Below, piece by piece: positions 8,886 through 19,821 of a DNA stretch of 64,000 nt. The stretch lies in contig OZ025703.1 of the NCBI GenBank assembly GCA_964019335.1, forward strand, positions 62,001-126,000. Direction: 5' to 3'. Below the pieces are notes generated by a model. That model worked only from the letters and a program-made list of their open reading frames with translations. It had not been told where the DNA came from and made no database searches. The number at the start of each line of letters is the position of its first letter. Within the stretch, counting starts at the first letter, position 1. The stretch is from Diplonema japonicum (taxonomy: Eukaryota; Euglenozoa; Diplonemea; Diplonemida; Diplonemidae). Both the position numbers and the translations under genes were made by a program.

Positions 8886-11336
8886 ATGTTGTTTGCAAGC
8901 AGAAAAGGGATCGGGGGCAACACTGGAAGGACGAAGCAGAAACGACCGGTATCTGCGACGATCCGCCGTGACAAGACTGGGAACAATGCTGGGCAGAGTG
9001 CAAAGCTGCGGCCTCAGACTGCAACAGGGCGGAGGGGGTCAGCAGGCGATGTACAAGCGCTGAGGCGAACGCTTCTGGGGCTGTTGAAAGAGCTGAAGTT
9101 GAACAGTGAAGACTCCTACGCACACTGGGTCCCTCCAGGAGGGGAAGGTGAGGTCGCACAGCTCAACCAGAACATCAGCAGTCTGCTGCAAGTACGAACG
9201 CTTGTCCTTGGCATCATCAAAAAGATCGAGGCAGGTGCCACCTCAGTCGCAGCAGACATCGACGCCTGGCGCGCTGCCCTCCCCTCAAAGGAGCCTCGTA
9301 AGTTCTTCTGGAAAGGCCAAGAGTACGGTGCTCCACCGCCACCGCCACCATCCCCCCCACCTCCTGCACCCGCCCTGCTTCAGCCTAGAGACGAAGCAGC
9401 CCTCCAACAAGCCGACGAAGACCGCCTCCGCGCCCAGCACCTCAACACAATCCTTATCCAGTCCTGGTACAGGGGTACTATAGGCAGACGGCGTGCTGTT
9501 TACATGAAAATGCGTGTCCAGGCCGCTGTCAAAATACAAGCCTTCACACGCATGCGGCTCGGCAGGAAGAAGGCGGTGTGGTGGCGCGACACTAACAGAG
9601 TCGCCGTCACAATCCAGCGGCACTGGCGGGGACACCGTGACAGGAGGATGCTCTCGCGGCACGGAAAAGCTGTCAACAGTGCAGTGAAGATACAAGCTGT
9701 ATGGCGTGGGTACGCCACAAGGGCTGCCTACTCAGTACTGACCCTGGAGAAGGCTGTGGTGCGGCATACCACTGGATGCATCGTGAAGTGCTGGAGGTCG
9801 TACAAGTGGCGGCAGCGGAGCAAGGTGTACACACACAGAAAACGTGCGGCGACGAAGATATCGTCTCTCTTCAAAGGGTTCTTGGCAAGGAGGGACTTCA
9901 GGAACATAAAGCTGCAGAAGCATTGCTACGACATATCGCGGAGCAGGGCTACCGTGTCGCCGTCACTGAGCAGCGAAGACAGGCCCCCACTCCCCTCGCC
10001 TGTGAGCGAGCTGGGGGACATGTTCAGCATAACGTCAAAGGGGAAGGAGAAGGGGCCGTTCGTACCCAGCAAGATCCTTTACACTGCGTCGTTCACGGAG
10101 CAGATTGACGAGGGTGAATGGTTGGTGCTCCCTCCGGCTCCTGAAGAGTCCCGCCCCCAACCCCACCCCGCACCCTCGTCCCCTCACTCAGAGGCCCCGT
10201 TTCAAAATGCTGGGCTGTGGCGGCCGGTCGTCGCTTCTGCGTCCCCGCTGCCTAGCAAACATGCTGAACCTGTCGAGATACAAGAGGTGGTGTCTTGTGA
10301 GGTGGACCGGTCTTCCTTTGCTGCGAACATCCAAAGGTGGTACCGATGCTGCAGGGCAAGGAGGAGGTCGAAGGAGCTGCGCACCAAGCGCCAGATCGCT
10401 GTTCTGAACACCGAGGCGGCGGAGAGGAGGCAGCATGCTGCACAGATCATCCAACGAGCGCATAGAAGACACAGGTCATGGATTCACACCAGGAGCATGG
10501 CATGCTTGGCGATACAGCAATGGTGGCGGGGGGTCGGGGACACAAGATGCAGACCACACCACCACGAGGACCTGATGATAGAGGAGGAATTCGAGACTCA
10601 CTGGGTGCGCAAAGATGCAGTGTTGCGGATCGAGAGAAAGTGGCGGGCCGTGCTGTGGAGGAGGGTGCAGGAGGCCGCGTGGATCGACGCGGTTCTAGCG
10701 TCAGAGGAAAAGTTGCATCAAGTGAAGGCCATCCAAGAGTGGTGGAGGTTGGTTATAAAAATCGAGAGCTCTGCCGTTCGGCGGGCAAACTTCCTAGAGC
10801 GGATAGACATCTTGAAAAAGAAGAAAAGCATCGAGAACGATGCCGTGACGGTGATCCAGGCAGTGTGGAAGGGCTGCATGCACAGACGGCGCAACCAGTC
10901 CATGATGGCGAAGTGCCATGCTGTGCGTGTGCGTGCTGAGTTGCGCATAGATGCTGCTGTAGCAATACAAGGCTTGTGGCGGAAGCACTACTTCAGAAAG
11001 GCCTTGCGCAGCAAACAGTCAGCCAGGAGGAACCACCTCAAGGCCATCCGAGACTCAGAAGAGCTCACGGAAAACATCATCAGGATACAGGCCCTCATGA
11101 GGGGACACCTTGCGCGCAAATCGCACGCCCTCCACAAGCTCATGCAAGATCACATACAGAAGACTGCAGCCATCCTCATTCAGAAGACCACACGTGGCCA
11201 CCTCACGCGCTTGAGGTACACGCGATACAAGCAGCACACAGCAGAGGCCCACGCCGCCTACCTTGCCTCTCTCAAGGATTCCCTCCTCGAGGGATGGCCA
11301 TCAGACTTCCCTTACCCCTTAGACTGCAAGGATTAG
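8886..11336 (+). CDS. Multi-IQ-motif (calmodulin-binding) protein
   Basis: The product is 816 residues. I start at the ATG right after an A-rich tract; the same frame is open upstream but would encode only Ser/Pro and poly-Lys from homopolymers. A proline run lies near residues 152-165. From about residue 188 to 775 there are some twelve IQ motifs (IQxxxRGxxxR type), for example IQSWYRGTIGRRR, IQRHWRGHRDRR, IQAVWRGYATR, IQALMRGHLARK and IQKTTRGHLTR. A less conserved Pro/Ser-rich insert divides them into two blocks. IQ motifs bind calmodulin or calmodulin-like light chains, so a cytoskeletal or flagellar scaffold is likely but not shown. No motor domain is present. No introns are needed. Only 161 bases separate its stop from the next start. 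Confidence 0.8.
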   Translation: MLFASRKGIGGNTGRTKQKRPVSATIRRDKTGNNAGQSAKLRPQTATGRRGSAGDVQALRRTLLGLLKELKLNSEDSYAHWVPPGGEGEVAQLNQNISSLLQVRTLVLGIIKKIEAGATSVAADIDAWRAALPSKEPRKFFWKGQEYGAPPPPPPSPPPPAPALLQPRDEAALQQADEDRLRAQHLNTILIQSWYRGTIGRRRAVYMKMRVQAAVKIQAFTRMRLGRKKAVWWRDTNRVAVTIQRHWRGHRDRRMLSRHGKAVNSAVKIQAVWRGYATRAAYSVLTLEKAVVRHTTGCIVKCWRSYKWRQRSKVYTHRKRAATKISSLFKGFLARRDFRNIKLQKHCYDISRSRATVSPSLSSEDRPPLPSPVSELGDMFSITSKGKEKGPFVPSKILYTASFTEQIDEGEWLVLPPAPEESRPQPHPAPSSPHSEAPFQNAGLWRPVVASASPLPSKHAEPVEIQEVVSCEVDRSSFAANIQRWYRCCRARRRSKELRTKRQIAVLNTEAAERRQHAAQIIQRAHRRHRSWIHTRSMACLAIQQWWRGVGDTRCRPHHHEDLMIEEEFETHWVRKDAVLRIERKWRAVLWRRVQEAAWIDAVLASEEKLHQVKAIQEWWRLVIKIESSAVRRANFLERIDILKKKKSIENDAVTVIQAVWKGCMHRRRNQSMMAKCHAVRVRAELRIDAAVAIQGLWRKHYFRKALRSKQSARRNHLKAIRDSEELTENIIRIQALMRGHLARKSHALHKLMQDHIQKTAAILIQKTTRGHLTRLRYTRYKQHTAEAHAAYLASLKDSLLEGWPSDFPYPLDCKD

Positions 11337-11458
11337 TTTTGCTTCTTTATTTTTATTGGTCTTTATCTTCTTTACACAAGATATTATTTATTTTCTCTTA
11401 TAACTAGTTGTATAATACAAAAAAAAAAGTATTTGCTCACACCCCTTTTTTTTTTTCT

Positions 11459-11460
11459 AG
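11459..11460 (+). promoter_or_regulatory. Candidate trans-splice acceptor AG
   Basis: A C/T tract with an 11-T run ends in CTAG 38 bases before the ATG at 11498. No coding exon lies upstream in the short gap to the previous stop, so the site looks like a spliced-leader acceptor. This is inference. Confidence 0.5.
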
Positions 11461-11497
11461 CATAGCCTTCGCACCAAGCACCCCGTCACAGTGAACA

Positions 11498-13001
11498 ATG
11501 GAGAGGCGCAGGGATCCTTGGAACACGGCCTCACGTGAGGCGTACACGTACGATGAGTTCATGGGCTTCTACGGCCCTGAGGGACACAAGGCATGGAACT
11601 TGGCGAGGCCGCGTTCGAGGTTCTGGGTGGGCCAGTCTGTAGTAGCCATCACATCGCTGAAGGGTGAGGAAGGGCAGACTGTGAACAAGGGCGACTTCGG
11701 GAAGGTAACGGGTGTGCCTGGGCCCAACAGCAACATCGACCCCGGTGCCATTGCGGAGGTCTTGATAAACGGCGTGCGCTTTGACGCAAAGCCCGACATG
11801 GTCGAGCCTGCACAGGGCGGCAAGCCGCAAGAACGCGGTCCACCCACAGACAGGGTATGCGCCACATATTATGTATCGCAACAAAAAACAGGTTCGCACT
11901 GAGCGCCGGTACGACCCCAACGAGCCTGGCCACAAGAAGGCCTACACCAAGGAGGAGTTCCTCGCCGAGTACGGGAAGAAGAAGGGTGAGACACTCTGGG
12001 CTACCGCCGGTGAAGGGAAGGTGTTTCTTTTTCATTCACTTCATCACGCTTCTTAACACAAAATACAGGTCGAGAAGAGGTGCGACCCCAAGGAGCCCGG
12101 GAAGAAGGCGAAGTACTCGAAGAAGGAATTCTTCGACTTCTATGGCGAGAAGGAGGGCCTGACGCTGTGGAAGAAGGCGGCCCCCGCCGAGGGCAGGGGC
12201 GACAGGAGAGGGGAGAGGGTATGGGATTCAAAAAAAAAAAAAAGAAAAAGAAAAACCCATTTAAAAAAAAAGGATGAAAAGCGAACAGACCCCAACGAGA
12301 CCAACGGGAAGAAGTACACGAAGAAGGAGTTCATGGAGCACTACGGAGGGGAGAAGGGGAAGAAGCTGTGGAACGGTGCGGCGAAGGTGGACAAGCGAGC
12401 GGACCCGAACGAGAACAACGGCAAGAAGTACGCAAAGAAGGACTTCGTGAAGCTGTACGGGGAGAAGAAGGGGAACGCGCTGTGGAAGAAGGCAGGGGAA
12501 ACAAAGAGCGTAAAACCCGACAAGATTATAAAGATTGAGATCGAAAGGGGCGAGGATGGTGCCATCGGCTGGTCGAGGGAAGAGCTCAAGATCGTGGAAG
12601 TGGACGAAGAAGGCCCTGCCCAGAAGGCAGGCGTGAAGCCCCTCTTCAAAATCACAAGCGTTTCAGGTAAGCCCGCGACCCCTGAAAACGTGGCCCAGCT
12701 CCTGAAGGACGCAGAGCCTCTTGCGGTCGAATTCGTTGAATTGCGCATAGACTCAACTGACCCTAGGAGGCGAGAGTTCACTCACTCCATGTTCCTTGAG
12801 TACTACGGTGCAGAGAAAGGTGCTGTGATGTGGAAGAAGGCCGGCCAACGCCGCCGTCGTCGCACCAAGAAGGACAAGGACGGTGAGGAAGAATGCGAAG
12901 AGGACGAGGAGGAGACCGCAACCCCTAGCAAGGAGACCAAGGGCAAGGACGAGAAAGACGACGCGAAGGGTGAAGAGAAGGAGGCCGAAGAGGCCAAATA
13001 A
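11498..13001 (+). CDS. Six-copy FYG/LW repeat protein with PDZ-like domain
   Basis: Four exons give 454 residues: 11498-11854, 11892-12020, 12069-12218, 12273-13001 (introns of 37, 48 and 54 nt, all phase 0). The protein repeats a roughly 35-residue unit: a basic start, DPNE/DPKE, a Lys-rich bridge, YTKxEF, then YGxKKGxxLWxxA. Six units are visible: residues 5-34, about 122-157, about 165-197, about 215-247, about 249-281 and near the end (FLEYYGAEKGAVMWKKA). Exon 1 also has an unrecognised domain (about 40-105). Exon 4 contains a PDZ-like stretch (about 298-368: IGWSREELKIVEVDEEGPAQKAG). The tail is acidic and Lys-rich. Introns 1-3 fall immediately before units 2, 3 and 4, so exon duplication is likely. 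I know no function for the repeat. Confidence 0.75.
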
Positions 13002-13295
13002 ACACACCTTTTTTTTTCTTTTTTTTTTCTATTTTACACTTTAATTTTTTTTGGGGGAGGCTTTGCAGGGGGGGGGGGGGGCGGAAGAAAAAAAAACTTA
13101 TACAACAGCCAACAACAAAAGTGTGTGTTTTTTTCCGGGAAATAGGGGGGGGGGGGGGGGTACTTGTACCAAAAAAAAAGATAAATTTCGGTGTGCGGGT
13201 GGGAGTGCTCACCAAGGGAAAAAAAAAAGAATTAATTACAGACGAAAAAAAAAGCCTTTATTATTTATTTAGAGGGGAAAAGAAAAAGGGGGGGC

Positions 13296-13333
<38 letters not shown>

Positions 13334-13419
13334 CAAGTGTACCACAACAAAAAAAAAAAGTAAACTCTCTCATATTTTTGTTCCCTCTCTCTTTCCACCT
13401 ACCGCCGCTCAGGGGTCAA
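13002..13419. other. Intergenic spacer with homopolymers
   Basis: T, G and A runs (A run about 13299-13331, G runs about 13069-13081 and 13146-13160). I see no gene. A pyrimidine tract at its end leads into a candidate acceptor AG at 13411-13412. Confidence 0.6.
13411..13412 (+). promoter_or_regulatory. Candidate trans-splice acceptor AG
   Basis: A C/T-rich stretch from about 13380 ends in CGCTCAG only 7 bases before the ATG at 13420. The position fits addition of a spliced leader to a first coding exon. Confidence 0.5.
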
Positions 13420-14187
13420 ATGACACGGTATTTAAGGCACCGCAGCAAAAGCGTGTCTAGCGAAACGAGGGGCAGGGTAAAGTGCGATGAATCACAGGCT
13501 GATCAGGAAGTAAACTTGGGTATGAAGTGGAAGGCTGACAAACTTGAGCTCGAAACGAGAATAGTCGAACTGACTGGCGAGGTAGAATTGCTGAAGGCAA
13601 AATGTCACCGACAGCAAGACGAGTGTTCCAACAGCCTACGGAAAGAAAGGTCCGAAAAAGTGGCTTTGGCACACCAAGTAACTCTACAAAGGGAGAAAAC
13701 AAACTACCTTCAAGCAAGGGTCGCGGCAATGGAATTCGCGACCAAAAAAAAATGCGGCGACACTCATTACAAATACCTCACCCGCAATGCCCACATCAGT
13801 GACAAGGTCTCTTATTGCACAGAAACAGAAAGCGAAGAGGAAGACACGGGGGCAGATTCGTCAGCTTCTTCATTTGTCGGGACTGATTTCACTTGCTCTA
13901 CTGAAGAAGACGAGGATGGCATTGCAAGTATCGACCCGTCTCTGCGAGCGGACTTATTTGACCTGTTTACGGAGTACTTGACTTCTCCTACGGCCGACAG
14001 CCTTTCTCCCCAGCAGGTCCAGCTTGCCTGGAGGAGGATGGAACGCACGTTTGGGCTGCCGCCAGAAACCCCACCCTCCCTCCCATCACACACCACACGC
14101 GTCTCTTTTACTATGTTTCTTTCCACGATGGTACAGCTCGCCAAGCGGGTCCGTCAGCTGGAGGGGCAACAGGGACAACCCATATAG
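13420..14187 (+). CDS. Small coiled-coil protein, unknown function
   Basis: 255 residues from the first ATG after the acceptor AG. A heptad-rich coiled coil runs from about residue 30 to 110 (LELETRIVELTGEVELLKAK and following). An acidic Ser-rich segment follows (about 140-175), then a short helical domain around FDLFTEYLTS and WRRMERTFGLP. No signal peptide or membrane segment is visible. I do not recognise the family. Confidence 0.55.
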   Translation: MTRYLRHRSKSVSSETRGRVKCDESQADQEVNLGMKWKADKLELETRIVELTGEVELLKAKCHRQQDECSNSLRKERSEKVALAHQVTLQREKTNYLQARVAAMEFATKKKCGDTHYKYLTRNAHISDKVSYCTETESEEEDTGADSSASSFVGTDFTCSTEEDEDGIASIDPSLRADLFDLFTEYLTSPTADSLSPQQVQLAWRRMERTFGLPPETPPSLPSHTTRVSFTMFLSTMVQLAKRVRQLEGQQGQPI

Positions 14188-14218
14188 AAGGGATGAAATG
14201 GAAACATAGGGGAGGAGG

Positions 14219-14255
<37 letters not shown>

Positions 14256-14501
14256 ACTTTTTTTTTGGTGAAAAAAAAAAAAAAAAAACTCTCAAGTTGA
14301 TGTTTCTTCCTTGTCTCCTTTTTTTTTTTCCTTTTTTTTTTCCCCTCTCTAATCTTTCCAAATACTGCGGTCATCATGAGTCATAGTACAGTCAGTACCC
14401 ACAGTCATAATACTGAGGATTTTTTTTTTTGGCGGACACCTGGCTTTTCTCCGGCATAAAGTCACTAAGCCTGGTGAGCTCAATGAAGGTACCTCACGGT
14501 C

Positions 14502-14531
<30 letters not shown>

Positions 14532-14535
<4 letters not shown>

Positions 14536-15133
14536 ATTTCACTCTTCAGAAATTACTTCACGCACTGGGGGGGCCATTACTTCACGCTAAATCTCATTAC
14601 TTCACGGTGAAATAATGGCCTGTTTTCCGTGAAGTAATAGGGGGTTTCCGTAAATAATATGCCTCGGTAGGCCAATTTTTGCCTCGGTTCGGTTCCCAGT
14701 GGGGCTACTTTTTCCTCTCAGTTTGCTATTTCCCCCCAGGTTCAGCTCAATTGGCCAACTTTTGCCTCGGCTCAGTTCCAAGTTGGACTACTTTTTCCTC
14801 CCAATTTGCCCACTTTTGGCTAGGCCTTGTTCCCAGTTTCTGTGGGTAACTCTTCTGTGGGTAAGGGTAACTTAGTCAGCTTACCCAAGCACCCCAAAAG
14901 ACTTCAAAATACCGAAGCAGCAGAAAAAAAGGAGCCAGCGGCCACGCTAGGTATGGGAAGGCCTGATTAGAGATGGTGACAGTGGCAATGCCAGCGACAG
15001 CGGCAGCTCTTAGTCAACAAAAGGAGGAAAAACAACTTGTATTGTAACCTTTGTAACCCCTCTCTTGTTGTACCCCTTGTCACCCTGTTGTGCCCCTCGT
15101 GGTGAAGTAATTTCAGAGTGTCGTGAAATAAAA
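14532..15133. mobile_element. TIR-bounded non-autonomous element (MITE-like)
   Basis: The left end (14532-14565) and the reverse complement of the right end (15098-15133) share TTTTATTTCAC and GAAATTACTTCAC in order, with small indels, giving imperfect terminal inverted repeats of about 35 bases. The motif ATTACTTCACG recurs inside near the left end in both orientations and forms a small palindrome near 14595-14618. Two direct repeats of about 83 bases lie inside (14670-14752 and 14753-14835). No open frame of meaningful size is present. I infer a non-autonomous DNA transposon; I could not identify a target-site duplication. Confidence 0.5.
14670..14835 (+). repeat. Tandem repeat of two ~83-bp units
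   Basis: Both units begin GGCCAA.TTTTGCCTCGG and continue with matching GTTCC.AGT and CTACTTTTTCCTC blocks. The second is diverged by scattered substitutions. They sit inside the inverted-repeat element. Confidence 0.6.
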
Positions 15134-15142
15134 CCACTTACC

Positions 15143-15204
15143 TACCGCCAAGTAATGCTTTACCGACCTCGAGGTAACGGTAAAGTCATTACTTGTTGGC
15201 AGTA
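15143..15204. repeat. Palindrome (hairpin-forming)
   Basis: The left arm at 15143-15165 pairs with 15178-15204 around a 12-base centre that itself contains CCTCGAGG. Arms match except for one- and two-base insertions and a single mismatch. It shares the AAGTAATG/CATTACTT core with the neighbouring element. Confidence 0.65.
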
Positions 15205-16055
15205 AATAGCTATTTTTTTTTTTTTTTCCACAGCGGTACTATGACCTACCCCTCTTGATGACTGCAGCCTCTATGCAAATCAGAGAAAACATCGAAACGG
15301 AGCAGAGGCCTTCCGAAAAAAAAAGCTATTTTATTTTAATTTTTTGTTTATTATACCCCCCCCCTGGTCTGTTTCTAATGTTCTCAAAGTTGGCATGAAG
15401 TTCCTTCCCCCCTCCCCTCCCCCCTTTTTTTTCTGTGCCAAATGTATTTTCTAAATTCATATGCATAGCCTCGGCTTTATTTGGCCGGTTGCGGGATGTG
15501 TTTTCTCTGGAATCAGCAAACCCCCTATTCCCTCTTCTTCCACCTTTCTTCTCTTCTATTGTGTGCTTTTAATAAAAGAAAGAAAACCCAAAAAAAAAAA
15601 ATCCAAACTAAAGAAAGAAACCTCCGTCCCCCCCCACCAGGGATTCGCAAAGTAACTTTTCTTTTCTTAGAGAAAAAAATAGCAAAAAAAAAAAAAAAAA
15701 AAAGAAAAAGCGAACTAACTTGCGTGTGGATGGGATTTCCAATTTTTTAACTTACAAAAAGAAAAAAGAACGAATTAATAAACGGGTGACATAATAACAC
15801 CCCCCCCCCCCCCCCCCTTCCCCTCTCCTCTCCCTTCCTTTCCCCTCCTCACCAGCCCACGGCGACTGCAAAAAAAAAAAGTTAAAAAAAGGCCCGACAC
15901 GGTGAGCGTAAGAGATAATTAATTTTTCCCCCCCCCTGATTTTTTTGTCTTTTTTTATTTCCCTTCTATCCCCATTTTTTTCTTTTTTTTTCGATTAAAA
16001 TGTTCCAAAAACAAAAAAAAAACAAAAAGTAAAGACCACCCTCTTGTGTTAATGT

Positions 16056-18309
16056 ATGGGCAGTTGTGTGAGCGGGCAGAAGGTGACCCAAGATAGGGAA
16101 GAGCCGAATGCAAAGCGTCAATCACTGCTGAACGCAGACCGGATCGGAGATGATCCGGAGGGCAATGTGTATTCTCAGGACGAAGACGACGCGTTGCCGG
16201 GGGGGATGGAGAATGAACACCCGAGGAGCCCTATGAAGCAGGCAAAGCAGGTGAAGACAAAAGACAACAGCAGGTGCGTCCACAAGAAGACCGTGCTGGA
16301 CGTGTTCCTCGATCAGAAGAAAGCGACGCCAGCTTCTGAACTCGCGAAGCTGATCGAGCTGTCTCGCTCTCAAGAGTACAACTCCCTGCGGTACGGGACG
16401 GCACCACTCTCTCTCACCTCCCCACACATCGCCGGCATCCTAAATGGCATCAAGAGCAGTATAGACGCTGTCCTGTACCCCATCCTCACCGCCTCCCTGG
16501 ACACTGTCAGAGAGGAGGCCGAGCAAAACGCAGACGATGTCTCTCTTCAGGAGATTTCATCCGCGATCGCTTCTGCTGTCAAAACCCAAATTCCTTCCGA
16601 AACCGCCTTCCAAGCTGGCATTCAAGCCGGGCTGTTCTGTGTTGGCTGGCTGGCCCACGGCACCCCCCGGTACGAGCCTTCCTCCGAGGTCGCTTGCTGT
16701 CACTACACTGACTACTATGTCGCGTCTGTCAACCATCTCTTCTCCTGTACCAAGAACACCCTTGTCCAGCCCAGTGCGGGGCTTATGTCCTCCTACCAAC
16801 TCGACGAAGGCCTAGAACACCTTGCCGTTATACTCCACAAGATGGGTGTCGTGCACTCGGAGTCCAGCTGGCAGGCCGCCCTCCCCATGTTCGCTCTGGA
16901 CGCCATCACCAAAGGCGCGCTGCTGTACATCGAGTGCAACAAGAACCAAAAGCGTCTCTCGCTGAACCCCGTCAGGCGGCATATGGTTATCACCGACGGC
17001 AGTGTCCTCGCCAAGGCAGCTGGCCTTTGGAGCGGCGTGCCTTCAGGCGCGCTGCGGCAGGGGGGGTGGGCCAAGCATGAACGGGTGAAACAAGAGCACC
17101 TGAAAATCTTCCCCGCGTTCGAGGGTTCCGACGGTGTGATCGAGTACGGAGAAGGACACGGCCCGCGGAAGGAGTTGTTCGACTTGATAGCAGCGGCTGT
17201 GACGTCGCCATGGTCGCCGGAAGCGGACCTTGGGAAAAAGTGCAACGGGACGCTGAAGGCAGGATCAGTGACAGCGTTCATCGCAGTGACGGAGGGGCAG
17301 GATGTGACCATCCCTCAGTGGTCGATGCTGGTGTTTGGAACGCCCGACGGGCCTTTCGAAGCAGAGGTGAACAAGACGGAAAGGAACAAGGACGTTCTGA
17401 AAATAACGCTCTCGAAAGAGGCACCTGTGAGCTGCGAGGCGATGCCGCTTGCCTTGAAGCTCCGGGTGACCCCCCTTTTCCAGGGCGATTCCTCGGGATA
17501 CTGGTTCAGGGAAGTGGAGGGACTGGGAATGGCAGAAACCGGGGATTTGACCCAAGACCAGCTGGCCACACTTGACATGTACGGCTTCACAGGCTGGCTC
17601 CTCTCGCAGACTATCGGCAACGGCGTCACCATGAACCTGGCCCTCCCTGTTATATTCTACACGATGCTGAAAGCGTGGCCTAACTGGGACCCCACGCTGC
17701 AGCCACTGTCAGCGTTGGCACCGGACATTGCTGCTTCGCTGTCCGCCATCAAGGCCCTCCCCCATGCTGACTTCAAGGAGGTACTTGAGGTCGATGGTCT
17801 GCCACCTACCTCGAAGGACGAGTACATCCAGAAAAGGATAGTGGACTACCTTAAGAACGATATAAAGAACCAGATGGCAGCCTTTGCGTATGGCTTCTGC
17901 CTTACAGGTGTTAGACAGCTGCCCGCGTTCACAGCGTGCCGTCCCGAGGAACTCCGGTTGGTGCTGCAAGGACGGGGGGACGACGGGGTGGCAGACTTCC
18001 GTTTCCATGAAGAATTTCATATTCTAGAGAGCCAGGACTTCAGAGAAGGCGAGCACAACAAGGTGTTCAAAGAGGTGCTGTGGGAGGTTATCGAGAGCGG
18101 GCTGGGGGCAGAGAAGGGACAGGTGGTATGCTACATGATGTGGAAGAAAGAAACAACACAACATCACAGGCGGTGAGAAAGAGACAGTTTGTGAAGTTCC
18201 TAACAGGGCGGCACATGCTGCCCGCCCACCCGAGACAGGAAACGCTAAGCATCGTAGTACCCTACACCATGCTGGCAGCGAAGGAATTCACAGCATAGTA
18301 CGTTATCCA

Positions 18310-18340
<31 letters not shown>

Positions 18341-19114
18341 TGACGCGATTACCCGCTTCGCACACATGCGACAATACACTGGAGATACCCAACTACATGG
18401 AGTCGTTGCTGTTCAGGCCGTCGTCTATATGGTACAAGAAGGCGGGGGTCAAGGTGGGTGACACAATCACCTTTCAATTGAAAGGATCCTGCTGGGGTGT
18501 GCTCAATGCCAGTGAACAGGCGCAGATAAGGAAGGAGCTCACAGGTGTCCTGCAGGACAAGCTGACCACCGCCGTCCTGAACTCTGACAGCTACGAACTA
18601 GACTTTATCGACCAAGAGTCTGAGGCCAAGGGTTCGCCTTACGTCCCACCTGCTTTGGCTCCAACACCTCCTCTCGAGGAAGAAGATACAGTCGAAGAAG
18701 AGAAAGAGGAAGAAGAAGATAAGATTGAAGAGGAGAAGGTGGAGAAAGTAGAGTCAACCCGTGAGGTGACACCTGAACCCTCCCCGCCTCTGAAGCCCCT
18801 ACTGACTCCTTTTAGAAGGCTAAGCACGCCAGGATCCCGTCCTGTGCCTCTTCCCATTCAGAAGTTTAGCATGTTGGAAGATACCCAAGGGGCCGCGTGC
18901 AAGCCATTGTCGGAGATGAAAGTTGCTAAGAAGCCTTTTGTTGATATCACGTCCGGCGATAACCTGCATGTGACTAAGGTGTGTGAGGGAGAGAAGATCG
19001 GGTTTTAAAAAAAAAAAAAAAAAAATACAGCAAAGCGCAGTTACAGACACAGGTGACCCCTGGGACACGGAAGACCTTGATGCTCTTCTTAAGAAGTTGC
19101 AGGAAAACTTTTGA
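16056..19114 (+). CDS. HECT-type E3 ubiquitin ligase, possibly N-myristoylated
   Basis: Four exons: 16056-18122, 18170-18297, 18339-18978, 19031-19114 (introns 47, 41 and 52 nt), 972 residues. The N-terminus MGSCVS is a good N-myristoylation/palmitoylation context, suggesting membrane attachment. The HECT domain runs from about residue 350 to 765: IEYGEGHGPRKELFDLI, YGFTGWLLSQTIGNG, the FKEVLEVDGLPPTSKDEYI region, FVKFLTGRHMLPAHP, and the catalytic-loop motif LPASHTCDNTLEIP with Cys742 (18367-18369). HECT ligases form a thioester with ubiquitin at this Cys and then transfer it to substrate. An acidic Glu-rich C-terminal extension of about 200 residues follows, unusual for HECT proteins, which normally end soon after the domain. 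An out-of-frame ATG at 16052 overlaps the chosen start. The second intron is almost pure poly-A. Confidence 0.85.
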
Positions 19115-19821
19115 AAAAAAATTTAAAAAAAAAAAAAAAGAGTGAAAATAAGTTTTAAAAATTGTGAGGGTGCGGAAATAGAACGCAGTCCCTATCCATC
19201 CAAAGTTCTCAAATGTTTAATATATAGTTGTGATAGAAAAAAAAAAAGAGGTGGGAACAGGGGACGACTGGGAAAAAACCTTCGAATCAAAAAAGGAAAA
19301 AAGAAAGGGGGGGGTAACTGATGACAGGTTTGGGAAAATAATTCAATTTTTATTCCCTTACTGTCGAGGTCCCCCCCCCTCTCACTCCACACTTACCTTG
19401 CCCATTTCTTTTTCTTTCCCCTTTTTTTGAATGGTTTTAAAAGTAAATAATGAATATTGCGAGCCCATGTTAAGTTCTACTCTTTTTATTCTATGGTTTT
19501 TTTTTTCTCGTTTGGCAGGGCCGTTGTCACTTCTTCACCATAAGTAACCCCCCCCCCCCCCCCCCCCCGACCTCTCTTATATCCTTTTCTTATTGTGTCT
19601 ATTTCCTTATAATTTGTTATTCTTTTTTTTTGTTGTTCTGGTAAGTGTTTCCCCTCTGAAATGAAAACAAAAAAAAAAATGCGCAGGAAAAGGAGGGAGG
19701 AAGGGAGAAAAAAAAAAAAAAACTTAGGCTAGAATAGCATGTGGTAGACAGAAAGTTCTATTTTTTTCAAAAAAAAAAAATCTGAGAGAAAAAAAAGGAA
19801 GAAAAAAAACTTCTTCGTGTA
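19115..19821. other. Intergenic spacer
   Basis: Homopolymer-rich (C run near 19551-19568; several A and T runs). I see no gene or RNA. Confidence 0.6.

Larger units (their letters stand above)
14188..16055. other. Intergenic spacer carrying an inverted-repeat element
   Basis: No gene is visible in this 1.87 kb. An A run near 14220-14254 and a T run near 14510-14535 precede an element bounded by inverted repeats (14532-15133) and a second palindrome (15143-15204). The rest is homopolymer-rich, including a C run near 15801-15817. Confidence 0.6.
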
